Assembly (NCBI GenBank): GCA_030704615.1
Contig: CM060733.1
Location: 65,100,001 to 65,164,000, forward strand
DNA: 64,000 nucleotides
DNA from: Takakia lepidozioides
Lineage: Eukaryota > Streptophyta > Takakiopsida > Takakiales > Takakiaceae
Direction of reading: 5' to 3'
Position numbers and translations under genes: made by a program. The notes beneath the pieces were generated by a model, which saw only the letters and a program-made list of their open reading frames with translations, was not told the DNA's origin and ran no database searches. Numbering within the stretch: position 1 is the stretch's first letter; each line of letters opens with the position of its first letter. Of the stretch, positions 1-11,908 are shown in pieces.

Positions 1-400
1 AGGCCCAACAACCCGTCGCTTTGTAGTAGCGACCACCGGGGGGTCGCTTCATGGGACCGGGGGCTGAATAAGGACAACCAATATTTTCCAAGTCCGAGAC
101 AGCGACCCTAGGGTTACTGGCGCGCTCTGAAAATACTAGGTCCCCCCTCAGCAACACCCAAGTGGTCGCAACAAAATAGCGACGGGTCGGGGGCCTTTCC
201 AAAAATTTGAAGTCCCATAAAGCGACCCCTGGGGGTCGCTGTCAAGGAGCGATGGGTTTTGGGCCTTTTAATTCAATTTTTGTGAGGACTTTTATGTATG
301 ATGGATTAAGGTCGATTTAAAAAAAAATCAAAATTAAACGACTCCTAGCTCACCCTCTCTCTGTCACCCTTGAGCTTCTTGTCCCAGCTCTCCTCTGAAC
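1..400. repeat. Degenerate GCGACCC-rich non-coding DNA
   Basis: Short elements of the type AGCGACCCNNGGGTCGCT recur irregularly between about 20 and 245, several of them self-complementary. Nothing codes here. The 413-1080 stretch after it is also without a supportable gene: overlapping short reading frames on both strands share no recognisable domain. It may be transposon-derived, but no termini are visible. Confidence 0.4.
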
Positions 401-1099
401 TCCAATTTTAGCTTGAATTCAAGAAGAGGGTACGGTGAGGTGGGAGCTTACGTCGCCGCTCAAGGCGAGCTCGCCGGCCGGGGCAGCTCCCCCTTCCCCA
501 CTCTATCTGTCTGTTCACTCGCCCCTGGCCGCCGTCCTTGCCGTGTATGTGAGCTCTCCGCTAGGTCACGGGAGGTCGATCGGGGCCAGGGTGCTGGGCT
601 CGCTCGCCCCCAGCTGTCCTTCTCTGGCAAGTAACCCTCCCCTATCCCGCATTTTGCCTAATTCCACCCTCCCTCGTTGTGTTTGTGCATTGTTGACGCG
701 GGCGGTGGTTGCATTGCTGCAGGTCCCTTGCTCACCCCGGCTCTCCTTTCCCCAGGGGAAGTACCCTCCCCCTCCTAGCTCTGTTTTGTAAGAGGGGTAG
801 TCTAGTAAGGCTGTTGTAGCCAGCCCGGCCCAATCGGGCATTAAAGAAAATAAAAAATAAAAAATTGTTGATCGCCACCTTGCAACTCTTTCAGCGCTCT
901 TGCAGCTGATCTCTCGGCGCTCTGGCAGCTCTCTCCGCCACGTCACAGCTCTCCCGACCACCCCTACCCCGCTTTTTGCCTAACTCCATCCTCCCCCGCT
1001 CTAGTGTTTGTGCATTCTGACCCGGCTGGTGGTTGTTGCAAGTCGTGGGCACTCGGCCCGCTCACCTTGGCTCTCCTTTCCCTGGTGTTGTGCGGGTAG

Positions 1100-1290
1100 T
1101 GCCTTTTTAAGGAACCCGCCGGGCCCGGGTTTGGGTTTTCTTTTGGAACCAAGTCCGGGTCCGGATCCGGGTTTTTGAAATTTGGAAAATCCAGGTCTGG
1201 GTTTGGGTCTGGGTTTTTCAACACGGACTCGGGTCCGGGTAGTTGTTGGGAAATATTAGCGGGTTTAGGGGTTCGGATCCGGGTCCTAAT
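1100..1290. repeat. Degenerate GGGTYYGG tract
   Basis: The stretch is a run of GGGTCCGG, GGGTTTGG and GGGTTTTT variants. A minus-strand reading gives low-complexity Asp-Pro-Asn repeats, which are a consequence of the repeat and not evidence of a protein. It sits beside the SINE that starts near 1326. Confidence 0.5.
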
Positions 1291-1325
1291 TAATTGATTA
1301 AGGGGGTTGGCCTAATTAATAATAT

Positions 1326-1462
1326 ATGATGCCTCCTTTGGGAGGCGTAAATTATGGTGTCACTGGACCCGAAGGGCACAACTTTGTGACACCAATCCGT
1401 GGATTGAACCCACAACCACTTTTGAGGTGTTATGTGGCCATTACCACTGGGCCACAACTTGG
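1326..1462 (-). mobile_element. tRNA-derived SINE, copy 1
   Basis: Read on the minus strand, the head has a pol III A box (TGGCCCAGTGG, about 1445-1456) and a B box (GGTTCAATCC, 1401-1410) at tRNA-like spacing. The body ends with a TTACGCCTCC...GGAGGC type hairpin near 1326-1350. The second copy at 24123-24290 shares the same head and the same body end, so this is a dispersed family and not a lone tRNA relic. The head does not fold into a convincing tRNA. No poly-A tail or target duplication was identified. Confidence 0.75.
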
Positions 1463-2084
1463 TGGGGGCTGGTTGCTGGAGCGGCCTATTGCTCGTCCCC
1501 TCCACACACGTTGCAAAGCCTACCACATCTAAGGTGGACCTGGGAAGACAGAATCCTTGGTCGAATTTCCGCATCACCTTGCAACTATACTTAGGTGTAT
1601 TATTGCAAAACTCAGGAACATTAGATGTCTTAAGTAATTACAACCATACTGCGCCGACACAGTACCTCATATAGCCCCTCGTGCACAAATTCAAACTATC
1701 TGTAGTGTCCAAGGCAAGGCTTGAAATGAGAAGTGTATCAAGGTCGGTTGTTTTATTCCAGGACTAAGACTGTCGCCGATCTAGAAACCATGTATAACTA
1801 ATATCCTCGCATCAAGGGCATGATGTTGTCTTGGAAGATGTGAAAAAATTCTTGCATAATAGTGCCTCAAATACACAATCTCTGTGCCCCGCAACCCACA
1901 ATCTCTGTTGCTCTGTTGGTCTCTATTAGTCTGGAAGCCTCACAGTCCACCATTTTAGGATGATTGACTCCTTGTCCCGAGCTTGCATTGCAGCGGCCAT
2001 GGCCGGTCGCTTCAACAGTCGCCCATAGAAACAAAATACTAGGCGACGGCTTCATCGGTCCCCGTTTAAACAGAGCACAGACCG

Positions 2085-2385
2085 CCAGCGCGATTTTAGG
2101 GCGATACCACAACAATAGTGTCAGTACTCAATGACAGACTATACCGTTACTTTAGTATGAAACATGGGACCGATTTCCAGGTGATACCTCTGCAAGGATG
2201 TATGTTGTGAGTGACGGACTATGCCTCTACTGTGTCCATGAAACCGCGATCTGAATTTAGGGTGATACCTCTACAGTGATGTAAGCAGTGAATGACAGAC
2301 TATACCTTTAGTAGTGTATGAAACAGGGCAGCGACTTGCAAGTGATACCTCTGCAAGGATGTACGCTGCGAGTGACCTCCTTTGG
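2085..2385. repeat. About 80-bp tandem repeat, roughly 3.5 units
   Basis: The phrase GACAGACTATACC or a close variant recurs at about 2133, 2213 and 2294, a spacing of 80-81 bp. Each is followed by TGAAAC, then GGTGATACCTCTGCAAGGATG and GTGAGTGAC variants. Units have diverged by roughly 15-25 percent. A looser AGCGGTCGCC-rich stretch follows at 2390-2830. No gene is supportable in 1463-3050. Confidence 0.65.
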
Positions 2386-3054
2386 CTCCAATGTCACAAC
2401 GGGCGACTGCCGAAGCATACCGCCGCTACTTCAGTAACATGGGCAACCCCCTCAGCGGTCCGGCCCAACGGTCTAGATCGGCGGTCCGCGGTCAGACTCA
2501 CGGGTCGTCCAGTTTGACAAGAAAAATGGGTGAACGACTAAGCGGTTGTCTGTCCGGTCCAGAAGGACATGGTGCCCCTGAACTCGAAAACCCCACCGTG
2601 GCGGTCAGTGGATATGAGAAGGGCGGTCGCCTCAGGCAGAAACCCTCTTCATGGGCGACGGCTGAGACGGTAATCTCGGCGATGGCTGAGGCGGTCGCCT
2701 TTGTACATGAAATTACTGGGCGACGGTTGTAGCGGCCCCCATTTAAAAACAACACTGGGAGTGGGCTGGGCGACCGGATATAGCGGTCGGCAGTAGCAGC
2801 GGTCGCCTTAGCGGCACCATGGGCGACCACCGCAACACACACTATTTTGAGACGAGACAATACCTCTACATGAATATAGGATAATTTTAACATGGGTCTA
2901 AGTTACTTCAATGAGGTGCAGAGTCGCAATTGGATATCCCGGGAAATAAAATAATCATGTATGGCATGACATATACATGGACATGGGAATCCATCGATAT
3001 GACAATATGATATGATATGTATAACTTGACCATATAATGAATGCCTCCTAGAAA

Positions 3055-3430
3055 TGAACAAGTAGGTTGTTGGGAACAAGTGGGGTGTTGGGAACAAATA
3101 GGTTGTTAACAAGTGGGTTGTTCGGAACAAGTAGGTTGTTATTAAGTACTAGGGTAGCCTGTGCCGTTGGCCCAAGTGTCACTGTCATCTAATTAAGCCC
3201 AAGTCCAAGTGCATCTCCTATGTCGAGGCCCAAGTGCGACCTCTAGGGTAGCTTGTGCCTTTGGCCCATGTGTGAAGAATTGAAATGTAAGACCAAGTGT
3301 GATTTCCTATGTATCCCAATGCGTCTCCTATCTCAAGGCCCATCTAAGCCCAAGTGCATCTCTCGTGTAGAGGCCCAAGTGTATCCAAGTGCGTCTCCTA
3401 TGTAGAGGCCGAAGTGCGACCTGAACGAAC
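3055..3430. repeat. Short tandem repeats of two kinds
   Basis: From 3055 to 3145 there are about five copies of a 16-18-bp unit, GGAACAAGTRGGTTGTT. One more stray copy lies near 3765-3785. From 3200 to 3425 a second unit of the form GTGCRTCTCCTATGTMGAGGCCCAAGTG recurs about four times at irregular spacing. Neither repeat codes. The 3430-4420 stretch after it contains no gene I can support. Confidence 0.6.
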
Positions 3431-4424
3431 TTGAAATTTGTGTTAGCCGTATTTCATCATATTTTTTTCCAGAGAGCCTAGGACCAGATTTGTTCCCTTT
3501 ATATCTTTCCTGTCGAGGCTCCCACCATTGTCCCAGGAATGCCCACTTTCCTATTTTTCGGGAATTGCCAGCGACCAAAAGTACTTGAAATTCAACATCT
3601 CCTACACCGCATGTCCAAAAATCATGAGACCAAGTCGGTGCACCCCTCCTCATCGAGGGCTTTCCAACGGTTCCAAGCACCAAGGCGGGGACCCACGGTT
3701 TTGGACATCTCAAATCTACAAAACCAACGTCTCGATTTATATATTGACTAGGACCTACTTGTTCCGAACAAGTGGGTTGTTAACAAGTATGAAAGCATAT
3801 TTGGAAGATGCTTTAAAGAGAAGCATATTTTGGAAGATGCTTTGAATTGATGATAGGGTTGTGACAGGGACAGCTAAAGGGCGGGACAGGGACAGGGTCT
3901 GTGGCCGAAAAGTATTCAATACTATTTTTCCATCGATATTTCATGGCCGTCGAACTCTGCCAGTCGACGGCCTCCAACTCTAGAGTGTTTTGACGGGGCC
4001 CACAGCCGTCGACTGCTCCTCAGTCAGCGAACGGACTAGGCCTGGCCACGCTTACTCGGGCCCGGGTTTCGCCGCCGCCTATCGGACAGTTTCGCCATCC
4101 GTCCATGTCAACGATCGCGTGTGTCCCTCTCGACTCTCTCTTCAACGCATTTCTCGACACTTCTCTAGACTTCCGCTTCCGCCACGTGTCACGCTCCCCC
4201 ATTTCTTCGGACATCATCCACTAGATGATGCGATGTATCATCCATAGCGATGCAATTGGGGTGGATGGGCATATTCGTGACCGCAGTGAAAGAAGTGACG
4301 CAATCGGGGTAAAGTGCAAGTTAGATATTGTTCAAGCCCCCTTCATCTCTCTCTTTATGTCAAAACCATTTTATTCATTCTGCCCCAAAAGTTTCGCAAC
4401 ATCATATGTTCTTGTTATATTTAA

Positions 4425-4690
4425 CCCCTAATGGACGAGGCGACCCGTTTCGGGTCAGGGTCGCATCAGAAATCATCCACAATGACAAATCGTTGGATGA
4501 CCTTGGATGAAAAAACTTTCTGAACGAAAGTTGTGCACCTTTTCGCAGAAGCTGGATGAAGTAGGTAACCTCCCATTCATACTGTTCATCCCTGTGGATG
4601 TCAGTTTCCTGAGAGATATACCCTCATCTGTGAGGGTATGTCCTGTTTTGGAGGGGGCCCACCGAAAACTGCCTTGTCCATTAGGGGTCA
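4425..4690. mobile_element. MITE candidate with 18-bp terminal inverted repeats
   Basis: The left end ACCCCTAATGGACGAGGC matches the reverse complement of the right end (ACCCCTAATGGACAAGGC) with one mismatch, enclosing about 266 bp without coding potential. An internal hairpin (CCCTCA TCTG TGAGGG) lies at about 4620-4636. I could not identify a convincing target-site duplication, so the superfamily is unknown. Confidence 0.55.
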
Positions 4691-4727
4691 ACTATTTTTT
4701 CTTGAAAATAGGAAAATAGGACCAACG

Positions 4728-4945
4728 GTCGGTAGCTCAGTTGGTTAGTGCACTGAGTGCCACCCATATGATTCTGGGTCAAATCCTGCTGACGGGTATG
4801 GTATATTATTCTCCCCTTCCTTTGGGTGGTGTCCCATTTCTACGCCTTCATGGCGAGGCTACGGTGAAAGAGGTTATTGATTTGTGAGTTGTTGCTCCGA
4901 GGTGTTTCCCTTTATTTTAAAAAAAAAGGGTTTGAGGGTAGGTTA
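4728..4945 (+). mobile_element. SINE-like unit with tRNA-like head
   Basis: The head reads GTAGCTCAGTTGGTTAG (A box, about 4732-4748) and GGGTCAAATCC (B-box-like, 4776-4786). A 7-bp acceptor-like pairing between 4728-4734 and 4787-4793 is possible with G-U pairs. The T-arm does not fold, so this is unlikely to be a working tRNA. The following body contains TCTACGCCTTCATGGCGAGGCTAC, which loosely resembles the body of the other SINE family here. An A-run at about 4919-4927 could be its tail. Confidence 0.55.
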
Positions 4946-6907
4946 TTTTTTCCATGAATCTCTTTAGTAAGCAGAATTCGAGCCCCAAATCGTGGGCTAA
5001 GCTTTATGTTTACTGTCCAGCTGATCTACCGGCTTCTGATGACATACCGTCTTGTGTTATGAACTACATCTGTATCTTAAATAAATAAAATTAACACGAT
5101 ATTACAAGAAAAACACTCCAAAACATGATGTCCCAAAGCAAACCCAAAGCCGAGTTGCAAAAGAATTGAGGCTAGATCCGAAAGATCTGCACCGTTGGAT
5201 GTGGGGGGCTGTTATCGAATTTGATAGTTGACCGCACAGGGGGAGAAGTTTATTTTGTTACTGCGTTCGAATCGCGGGTTACAATGCAGCTGTAGGCTGC
5301 CATGTGGACAGATCTGGCTTGGCGATTAGTCATCGCGCGTGGACCACCGTTGATCGTTACGGAGCGGGGAACCTCTGCGGCTGCGCCGCACATGGCTTCG
5401 CAAATGGGAGATTTATATCCAATCAAGAGGGTGCCACCTGGTGAGGATGTCTGCGCCCATGGCCCACCCGAGTAGGCCTCCGGTAAATCGAGCATTTGAG
5501 GCCAAAAGTGACGAGCTAGTATATAGTAACTAGTAATAAGTAAGTTGTAAGGTGCAAGTTGCGCAGAAATGGCGGCGCGGCGCCCGGGCCCGCCCCCGTC
5601 CACTTGCAGCTTACCCCGGGGTTACTTGACTCTTACCCAACCTGGAGTAAGTGACGGCTACAAAGAGTGGAGACACCGTGGCAGGGTATTTGTGGATACG
5701 AAATTTGTTTTGGACTCCCATTCGCTGGAAACGGAGGTATCGAAGGGGTCGTCCTACGAGGGCGCATTTTGGAGGCGCAGTTGCCGATGTGGCACAGAGT
5801 GCGGCATCTGGATATTATAAATATCGGGAGATTATAAAATATTCTTGCCTGTTTTGGAAGAGTAACTGGGTTTTACTGTGCCTCGCTCGCAACGCAAAAC
5901 CGAGAGCGAGCGAGGGCTGCTGCTGCGTTCACTGAAGCTTCCAGACACACAGACTGCTGCTCTCTCTTTCGTTCTATCTAGCGAAGAACACGGCGTGTCT
6001 GGTCGCTCTGCAGGAGCGGCGTGGTTTGTGAGGGTAGAAGGAATTCATTGATCCTCGGTTCGCCATCTGCTGTGAGTTGTATGCGCCTTTTCATTCTTCC
6101 TTTCTGCTGTGCTTTGTGACTGCACTTGTGTGTCCAAAGGAACGTATCGACTTTCTCAGGTGGTCGTTTCTTTTCGGCTTGATGGTGCGGAGGGCATTGT
6201 AGGTTCTGTGAGGCGAACGAAATAATCGTGCGAGTCAGGGTAGGAAGTGACGATCGCGTAAGCTGGTGGGTTTTCCTGACAGGTACGCATTTGTCCTGTA
6301 TCGTTTGAACAAAAGTCGCATTAATTTACTTTTGTATGCCCCATGCCTTTGTCTTTTTCTGAACAACGAAATGCTCGTCGCATTTGAAGAGGGATGTTCT
6401 CAGAATTCTGATAGGAGGGGACTACGCCCTTCAAAAATGTCTCACAGTTTTCCAGTCATGGCTTTAGAGCACTCTACTTGAGAGATGGCTGCAGATCGAA
6501 GATGAATGATGTACGAGGATCTGCTCATAGTAAAGAGTCTGTGCACTGGGTATTGGCGGGTTATAAATCTTGAGCACCTTCATGAACACTTGAAGTCATT
6601 TTGTGGTGGCCGCTGACTTTCACCTTGCCATCGGTGCATTTTGCGGCAGGTTTGTCTGAGGGGTTCTCATGTCAATTGGAGTAAGTTTCTCAGTGATCCG
6701 TCAAGGCATCCACAAGTTGTACGAGTAACTGAAAATGAAGTTGGACTCCATTCTTCCTTCTTAGTGTCGGCAAGGACAGACTTATATATATTCAAACGGG
6801 AGGTCGGGGAGACAGAGTATCACTTTCTTCATATCGTACTTGGTTACTTCATTACAGGCGGGGAGGAGAGCACATCTGTAAACTTCCCCTCTCTCCTCCA
6901 TTGACTA
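4946..6907. other. Non-coding stretch upstream of the DOG1-like gene
   Basis: No domain-bearing frame is visible. A perfect 10-bp stem (CCTCGCTCGC with GCGAGCGAGG) lies at about 5880-5915. AT-rich TATA-like motifs occur near 5815-5850 and 6551. Part of 5900-6907 is probably the promoter and a long or spliced 5' leader of the gene starting at 6908. A possible 3' splice site (TTACAG|GCGGGG) lies near 6855-6860, but no transcript evidence is available. Confidence 0.35.
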
Positions 6908-7648
6908 ATGTCGCCTATTATGGGTCCTAATGACGAGAGGTATGAAGTCTTTTATTCAAACTGGGTAAGAGTGCAAGAGGAGCAGCTTGACGAGCTTCGT
7001 TCCGCACTGGATAGTGATATTCGGGCGGAGGAGTTGAAGAGGATGATTCAGAAAGTGCTTAAGCACTATGAGAATTACTACGAAGCCAAGGATGGCGCTG
7101 CACGGCAGGATGTATTGAAGATATTGCAGCCTTCATGGAGGAGTCCTCTGGAAAAAGCATTCATGTTCATTGGTGGTTGGCGGCCAACTATGGTATTCAA
7201 CCTAGCATTCGCGCAGGCAGGGCAACAGATTGAATCCGAATTGGCTGAGTTTCTGGATGGGATCGATACCCCTACGATGGCGTCCCTGTCCTCGAAGCAA
7301 CTCATGCGGATGAATGACTTGCAAGCCACAACACGAAAGACGGAAGACGATTTGGAACATCGGATGGCTGTGTTGCACCAAGGCATAGCGGACCAGCCAC
7401 TGCTCGCTCTTGCACAGGTTGAGGTGGGCGGGGACGGGGACAACAGTGCTGGCGTGGACGGTGCGTTCGATGACAAATTAAAAGGATTGGAGGATCTGTT
7501 GATCGATGCTGACAAGCTGCGCTGCGAAACTCTGAAGGGCATGCTCGATATTCTTACTTCAGTTCAAGCGGCGCAGTATCTGGTAGCAGGTGCTCAGATT
7601 CAGGTGGCCATTAGAAAATCTGGCGAGCGGAGGAATGGTGTGAGTTGA
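6908..7648 (+). CDS. DOG1-domain protein
   Basis: A single intact 246-residue frame. An in-frame TGA at 6902-6904 lies one codon before the ATG, which fixes this start. Residues about 14-110 read as a DOG1 domain: F-x2-W-V-x2-QEEQLDELR, then KHYENYYEAK, a DVL segment, W-x2-PLEKAFMFIGGWRP, and finally LSSKQL-x2-MNDLQ...TEDDLEHRMA. This domain is found in DELAY OF GERMINATION 1 and in the C-terminal part of TGA bZIP factors. No basic-leucine zipper precedes it, so it belongs with the stand-alone DOG1-like proteins. In Arabidopsis DOG1 acts in seed dormancy with PP2C phosphatases; the role in a non-seed plant is unknown. The C-terminal third (after about residue 165) is less conserved and partly helical. 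It is the only clean host-type gene in the window, and its 3' region (7649-8130) is unremarkable. Confidence 0.85.
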   Translation: MSPIMGPNDERYEVFYSNWVRVQEEQLDELRSALDSDIRAEELKRMIQKVLKHYENYYEAKDGAARQDVLKILQPSWRSPLEKAFMFIGGWRPTMVFNLAFAQAGQQIESELAEFLDGIDTPTMASLSSKQLMRMNDLQATTRKTEDDLEHRMAVLHQGIADQPLLALAQVEVGGDGDNSAGVDGAFDDKLKGLEDLLIDADKLRCETLKGMLDILTSVQAAQYLVAGAQIQVAIRKSGERRNGVS

Positions 7649-9735
7649 CCAGACTGATCTCTACAGTTCAGCATTGGTCTTGCCATTAAGCTACAATTTG
7701 GGGCAGGGATGGAACAGGCTCAGGTCCTCTGAAAGAGGGTTACGTCAAGTACACAGTAGATGTGGTGATGGACATTGCATTCCCTCCGCCCATGCCGCCG
7801 GTTTGGATGACAAATTTGAGTTCCTCGACCATCTGTGTTGCACAGATTCTCCTCAGCGTTCTAGAGAAGTTTTGCAAAGATTTCCTTTATAGTATCTATG
7901 GCTGAATGTGCACAACACTTTTGAGTCAATTAAGTTCGTATTCTTGTGCTGGGCATCATGGTGCTTCAGTTTCCTTTTCAGTGTAGCCGGGGGTCTCTTC
8001 TGTTTCACAGCATTAAAGCAGGTCTGTGTGCGATGGAATGCTCTGTTCATTTGGCAATTTTTCAGATTCTTACCCCTAAAAGAAAATGTTAACCAGGTCT
8101 GCGTTGTTTGTTTGAAATCTGATTATTGAGCAGAACTGTCATGGTATGTATATCCATGTGTGCTTCATGTCGTCTGAATGAACTTCACTGGCATTTTCAC
8201 TAGGGGTCCAGTATTAGGGGGGGTGGGGGGGTAAGGATTGCAGGATGAGACCTTCGAAGGTGAAAGGTGAGTTTGACTACCAGTGCTGAGTAGGATCAAG
8301 CGCTCTCGGTCTCTTCACAGTTGATCAATACTAGAAGTACGGGCTACGTTCATGGGTGTTGGAGGGGCGTCATATCATGGTGGGGCGGGCGGAGGCTCGA
8401 GCACAAAGCAACAACCGCCCTAGGTAGACATCAATTGAGCTGCGTTGCGATGCGTGTAGCTTTCATGCAAGGGCTCGCCGAGCTGCGATAAAAAAACATA
8501 GCCTGAAATGTTGTTGATCGAGTAAGTAGCTGATATTGTAGGTGAAGACAGTAGAGCAGTGCGCGAGGCACACAACACAAACAGACGTGCGTGGGTAGCT
8601 TTGCAGGCCTGGTTTTGCTTTTCATGCGACTCACAAACAACAAATTGTACTATGGCTTTGTACACATACTTTGACAGACGTGTCGTCAATATTTATACTT
8701 CCGAGTCTTTACATTACAAAGAAATTGTGATTGTCGGACGCTCAATTACTACCCATTGTCACTTTCATGAGTGGCTATATCAAAATATTTCAGCTCTGAT
8801 AAGGTTTTTGAAGGTGACCAGTGGCATTTGGCCCACCTTCTGTATCCTGAATAGAGTGTGCACCAAACGCTATCAGTTGAACCCTGCAAAAAATCTGTCC
8901 CATATCTATATAGCGTATAGCTCATGATGAAATGATGGTCATTTCGAAATTCGATATGAATTTAAAATGAGAAAATACAATCGTATGGATCATGGTATCA
9001 TAATCATGAAGGTTCACAAACGATGCTTACTACATAAGAACCAAAGTTTGTGGAAGAAGTGAGGAGATGACAGTATTGCAGCACTCGAGGGCAGTGTGCA
9101 AGCAATGCAAGTCGGTGACCCCTTAGAACCAAATCGATTGTGAAGAAAGAGACGCTACTAGTGCCTGCACTTTGCTACTTCTCATTGAATTATTTCTCAT
9201 ATCCGTAAGGAGTGGTACGTTCTAACTTCTAACTAATTCTGGGATCCCCTGTGAAAATGAATGAGCACAACTAGTAATTACTACAAATAATGCTCGAACG
9301 AGATTACTGGCATCTGCACCACCATCTGAACAATAGTTAGATGGAAAAAGCTGCAGTGGCAAGCAGCTGTGATTACCACTTTGGTACACTGTCAACCTGT
9401 TTTAGAGTCGCTGAGTTTTGGGTGCGAATTATGAATGGTTCACGTTTTTGTCTCTTGAGAATATGCTATAGTCTTCAAGGTAATTCACATACCCAACTTG
9501 TAGACTCTTGATCTACTACCTATGGCAGCTGGATGTCTGCTGTCCTCCATCTATGGCAGTCAGCTGATCAACCACGGCCAGCATATGTGCAGACTGCAGA
9601 CCTCTCTCCAAGTAGTTAATTCTAATCAGAGCACCCAATTATCTGGAATCTAGCACATGTTCGATAGCGTCCCAACATTTCCATAACTTCAACATCTGAT
9701 CTAGAACTAGTTCATATAAAAAAAAAACTCAAGAA
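7649..9735. other. No gene seen
   Basis: Short overlapping frames occur on both strands without recognisable domains. A G-rich run (GGGGGGGTGGGGGGGT) lies at about 8217-8233. The first 400 bp are probably 3' untranslated sequence of the DOG1-like gene. The rest is AT-rich intergenic sequence without clear repeats. Confidence 0.4.
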
Positions 9736-9739
9736 AACT

Positions 9740-10205
9740 TGAGTCCACCTCCCAAAAACTCCTGGTCATCGACCTTCTCGATGGCCTCCGGATTGATCAG
9801 TCCAAATGGATGTTTTTATCTATTCTCTAATGGTGGGATTAGGTTCAGGTTCCAAAAAAGGATTAGATCAGTGGGCCAAGATGGTCTGGTCACACCTTCT
9901 TTTCCCTACTCATCGAAGTTCTCTTCCAAAACTGTTGGGAAGAAAGGGGGAGAGGGAACAAGCAAACTCATAGAGTGCAGTACAAGAAACGGTTGTATGC
10001 TACCTTGGGGAAAGATAAATTGCTCCTAAATAAGAAGAATCTATTGATTCTCCTCCAATTGGATAATATCAATAATATTGTAGGTGCCAGAATTTATTTC
10101 ATGGGCGAAGTCATTGGTTCAAATCCAGGATAGCCCAGCTGCGCCCAAGACAAAACATCTGATTTGTTCATGCATGCTTCACTTGGCCAGCTTGGGTAAA
10201 CAACC
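9740..10205 (+). pseudogene. Nuclear plastid DNA: trnI-GAU intron 3' part and exon 2
   Basis: I recognise the plastid trnI-GAU group II intron. Its landmarks are the GGGAACAAGCAAACTC block, a domain V-like hairpin (GTGCAGTACAA GAAA CGGTTGTATGCTAC, about 9980-10010), the ATCTATTGATTCTCC block and the intron end near GTAGGTGCCAGAATTTATTTC. Exon 2 of the tRNA follows at about 10102-10137, with an intact T-arm (TTGGTTCAAATCCAGGA) and 3' end GCCCA. The normal plastid trnI-trnA spacer continues to about 10205, where similarity stops just before trnA would start. The 5' exon and first part of the intron are missing, so this cannot make a tRNA. It is a diverged insertion of inverted-repeat plastid DNA into the nucleus. 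Confidence 0.85.
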
Positions 10206-11384
10206 AACGAGCGTAAAGTCAATCATTATACTGAACAGAAAACATAAAAATAGTAGAGAAAATCTGTCAAATACTGACATGTCCTCAAATCAGTACTCAC
10301 CTCATTTGGGTATGTTGTAAAGCTTTTCAGCCATGAAAGATCGCATGCCCAGCCCTTTGTTGAAATACGCCAGTCTCATTGTGCACTACTATGAAGCCTC
10401 ATTTTGTGGGGGGATTTGACGATCCTCTCCAGGCACATTTAAATTAGGGGTGCGTAACTCAAGAAAAGGCGTGCTTTGCTGTAGCAGTGTAAGAGGCACG
10501 CGTAGAGGAGCACAACATACAACATATGAACGTCAAGCATGCACACAGCAAAACATCCAAAGCTCTGTCACGATCCTGTCCGCCAGGTTGTACATACGAA
10601 AAGAGAGCCGCTTTACTCTAGGTCAGATCGACCATATACCCAGAACCATGGGTTGGGATGATCCCCCACGTGGCGGCATGCCACGGGCGGGTCAGATTAC
10701 AAATGTATCCTATCCATTGAGTAATGAAGGGCCCCGATGTGGCCACCCCATGCCAGGATTAGCTCGAACATAGTATGAGTCAGGAGGTATACGGCCTCTC
10801 GCCGTCTATACTAAAGGCACATGTTGAACACCTGACAGAAATAAATGAATAAGGGGAATGTGGGGCCAGGACATAATGCGGCATAACAAATGTGAAGCCT
10901 TCCCCTTCCCTCAAAGACCCGAGCCCCGCGAGATAAAAAAAAATACAAGGAATTCACCCCGCCATAATGTTCCCCAACGTCGCAGGATGAAAAACCTTTA
11001 ATGGGGAAATCCTTTTGGGATAAAACCCATGCAAAGGAAAACCTTACGCGTGTGGACATGTTGGAACATCATGCTAATCTAAAAACTAGACTACAAGAAC
11101 AACTAAGGAAGAATACTAGAAGAGAGAGATTACAAAATATGTTTAAGTCCAAAGCAAGACTCCTACAAAACCGAAGCCTCCAAAGCACTTGCACTGCGAG
11201 GAGTGAGCTCCCACCACCCTTCCTTCTACATTGATGCAAGTCAAGTCAAAAACCAACTCAGAATGAATCAAATCCGTGAGTGCCACAGGTTCGAGGTCGT
11301 GCTCTTGAGTATTATGCCCAGGTGGCAAGATCAACGCAAGGGCGTCGATCTTCAGCTTAGACTTACTTTCTTCTCTTCGGCCGA
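10206..11384. other. No gene seen
   Basis: No recognisable domain. The last few hundred bases (about 11000-11384) may belong to the LTR retrotransposon whose integrase end begins near 11385, because that reading frame is open and basic, but I recognise no motif in it. Confidence 0.3.
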
Positions 11385-11908
11385 GAGCCAGATTTGCCTG
11401 CATCTATTCGCAGGAAGGCTGCAGTAGTCATTGCCCTTGATGATCCGGATGTATGGACACAAGCGTGTGACCAGTGGGCAGAGTTGTGTAAGAGAGTCAT
11501 GCCTATGGCTTTTGATAACCTTGCTATTGCCCAACATCGAGACACATTGAGGTATGTCACCATACGTGGAGGCGAATATCGACCGGGTATTCGAAGATTC
11601 AACCCTGGGGACTATGTGTATCTGCAGCAGACAACACCTACAACCTTGGATGTCACAGCAGGGCGTGTGATTCTACGGGTAAAGGAGGTCTTGCCTTCAG
11701 GAGTGTTGATTCTGGAGGGTCGAGATGGCATGATATGGAAGGACCATGTGCGTAATTGTGCGTCATGTCACCTTTCTCATATGGATGGGAGGATAGATCC
11801 CAAGCAGTGGTACCTGCAGGGTTGCGTTGCATGCTATGTGGGCATGTTGGTGGTGCAGCCACCATGCTGGTGTGTGATAAATGCTCAAGGGGGGGGCACC
11901 AGGGATGC
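11385..11908 (+). pseudogene. LTR retrotransposon integrase C-terminus and first half of a PHD finger
   Basis: The frame 11394-11820 carries the C-terminal end of a retroviral-type integrase: AELCKRVMPMAFDNLAIAQHRDTLRY, then RRFNPGDYVYLQQ, LDVTAGRVILRVKEVLPSG and a KDHVRNCASCHL segment. The GDYVYLQ core is the usual C-terminal DNA-binding region. After a frameshift near 11815-11822, another frame reads CMLCGHVGG...MLVCDKCSRGGHQGC, the first zinc ligands of a PHD finger. Coding stops at the edge of the large transposon at 11909. The rest of the finger is found at 23382-23457, beyond the insertion. The upstream pol gene and LTRs are not recognisable in the window. Confidence 0.8.

Noticed and set aside
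413-961. Overlapping open frames of 73-131 codons
   Set aside because: They overlap on both strands in GC-rich DNA with no domain, no splice pattern and no homologous partner in the window.
1259-1270. Interstitial telomere repeat (TTTAGGG)
   Set aside because: Only one TTTAGGG occurs; the surrounding words are GGGTTTGG and GGGTCCGG variants, not a telomere tract.
4728-4794. A functional tRNA gene
   Set aside because: The acceptor-like pairing exists, but the T-arm and anticodon arm do not fold and the B box is imperfect. A SINE head fits better.
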